The notes beneath the pieces were generated by a model, which was not told the DNA's origin, did no database searches, and saw nothing but the letters and a program-made list of their open reading frames with translations. Below are positions 63,326-64,000 of a stretch of DNA of 64,000 bases, in pieces (the first letter of the stretch is position 1; the number at the start of each line of letters is the position of its first letter). Source of the DNA: Macropodus opercularis (lineage: Eukaryota > Chordata > Actinopteri > Anabantiformes > Osphronemidae); contig CM061102.1 in NCBI GenBank assembly GCA_030770545.1, positions 11,087,501 to 11,151,500 on the forward strand. The letters are read 5' to 3'. Both the position numbers and the translations under genes were made by a program.

Positions 63326-64000
63326 CTATAATTGGGGGCACCGCACGCAAGTGAGAGCTTGAGAAAATCAGAAAAGAACTTGTAGACAAGTCTGTTAAAA
63401 GTGTTACGTCCATCTCTAAGCAGCTTGATGTCCCTGTGACTACAGTTGCAAGTATCGGTGGCTGTGTCCGTAAGAAGAAAATCCTCCCCAGACTGAACGG
63501 CAGAATAGTGCAAACGGTACATAAAGAGCCAAGCTTCAAAGTGCCATCACTCACTTTTTGAGCGACAGTGCACTCCTTGGAGAATTCCCCAAAAAAAAAA
63601 AAAAAAGACTGACTGAAATCAGTTGAAAAGCACAAGGTTTCTGAGACTATGTCCTTTAGAAAGACGAGACAAAACCAAATCAGCTCTATGTTCACAGATG
63701 GAAAGATTAAACTTTCAAAGAAAAAGAAAAAAAAAAAACACTTACTAGGAAACTAGGTGTCTTTGTTATGTTTTAGGGCTGCTTTGCTACGTCTGGTCCT
63801 GTGTGCCTTCAACCTGTGCACAGTGGCATCTCGGAGCTATGAGGAATAGTGTGAAAGCATAGAGTAAGAAGTCCTCCAACACGATTATGACTCAAAACAG
63901 ATAAAAGCACCAAACAATGGCTAAACATTGGACTGTTCTGAAGTGTCCAAGACCTTTAGCTGAAATGTGTCTTCACGAAGCCTCACTGACAGCTACAAAA
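63326..64000 (+). mobile_element. Tc1-like transposon, degenerate transposase (runs off the window)
   Basis: The plus strand keeps most of a Tc1-like transposase in order. The helix-turn-helix part is KELVDKSVKSVTSISKQL followed by DVPVTTVASI (63373-63456). Then come a segment equal to the start of the catalytic core (GACGAGACAAAACC, near 63663, from the DET motif), GCTCTATGTTCACAGATGGA, TTTTAGGGCTGCTTTGCTAC (the GCFA region, near 63773), and the stretch near 63895-63945 that follows the second catalytic aspartate. Frameshifts, stops and an inserted A-run (63591-63606) make it non-functional. The minus-strand frames of 140 codons over it are shadows. The 3' part lies beyond position 64000. 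Confidence 0.9.

Noticed and set aside
63100..63695. Two minus-strand frames of about 140 codons
   Set aside because: They lie mostly opposite a recognisable Tc1-like transposase on the plus strand.

Overview
The window is vertebrate nuclear DNA, almost certainly from a teleost fish and probably a percomorph. The evidence is spliced, intron-bearing coding sequence closest to protocadherin-1, an AT-rich background with a single CpG-rich island, CA/GA microsatellites, and several decayed Tc1-like and Rex1-like transposable elements of the kind found in fish. Nothing bacterial, viral or CRISPR-like was seen.

Only one gene can be supported: pcdh1 (delta-1 protocadherin) on the minus strand. Its signal-peptide/EC1-EC2 exon is 30485-29671 (ATG at 30465). 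A 717-bp intron follows (29670-28954), then the large exon 28953-26770, which encodes EC3-EC7, the transmembrane helix and the first part of the cytoplasmic tail. Both introns after coding exons are phase 0, with good GT/AG sites. The donor at 26769/26768 shows the long-tail isoform continues to lower coordinates, but I could not recognise a further tail exon there. Reading through that donor gives a short-tail isoform with 43 extra residues, ending at a stop that lies in a strong hairpin. An AG acceptor just upstream of the ATG means at least one more 5' exon. The CpG-rich island at about 36.8-37.7 kb is the best candidate for the promoter and first exon.

The rest is non-coding as far as can be read. 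1-26.6 kb is intron or downstream flank, holding a GA microsatellite, a compound TG/CGTG repeat, a purine/pyrimidine-switch block, a tRNA-like SINE relic and a GC-richer open-frame patch near 20.1-20.5 kb. 30.5-36.5 kb is probably the 5' intron. 37.8-51.7 kb is repeat-poor, with stretches that look like conserved enhancers. 51.7-64 kb holds nearly all the recognisable transposon debris: four Tc1-like remnants from at least three lineages, a Rex1-like LINE 3' end, a common fish dispersed repeat, a 99-nt fold-back and a 420-bp pyrimidine tract.

I did not find a new multi-gene system. The observations most worth checking are the short-tail isoform with its hairpin, the two-codon uORF whose stop overlaps the ATG, the missing tail exons, and the distribution of transposons around the locus.
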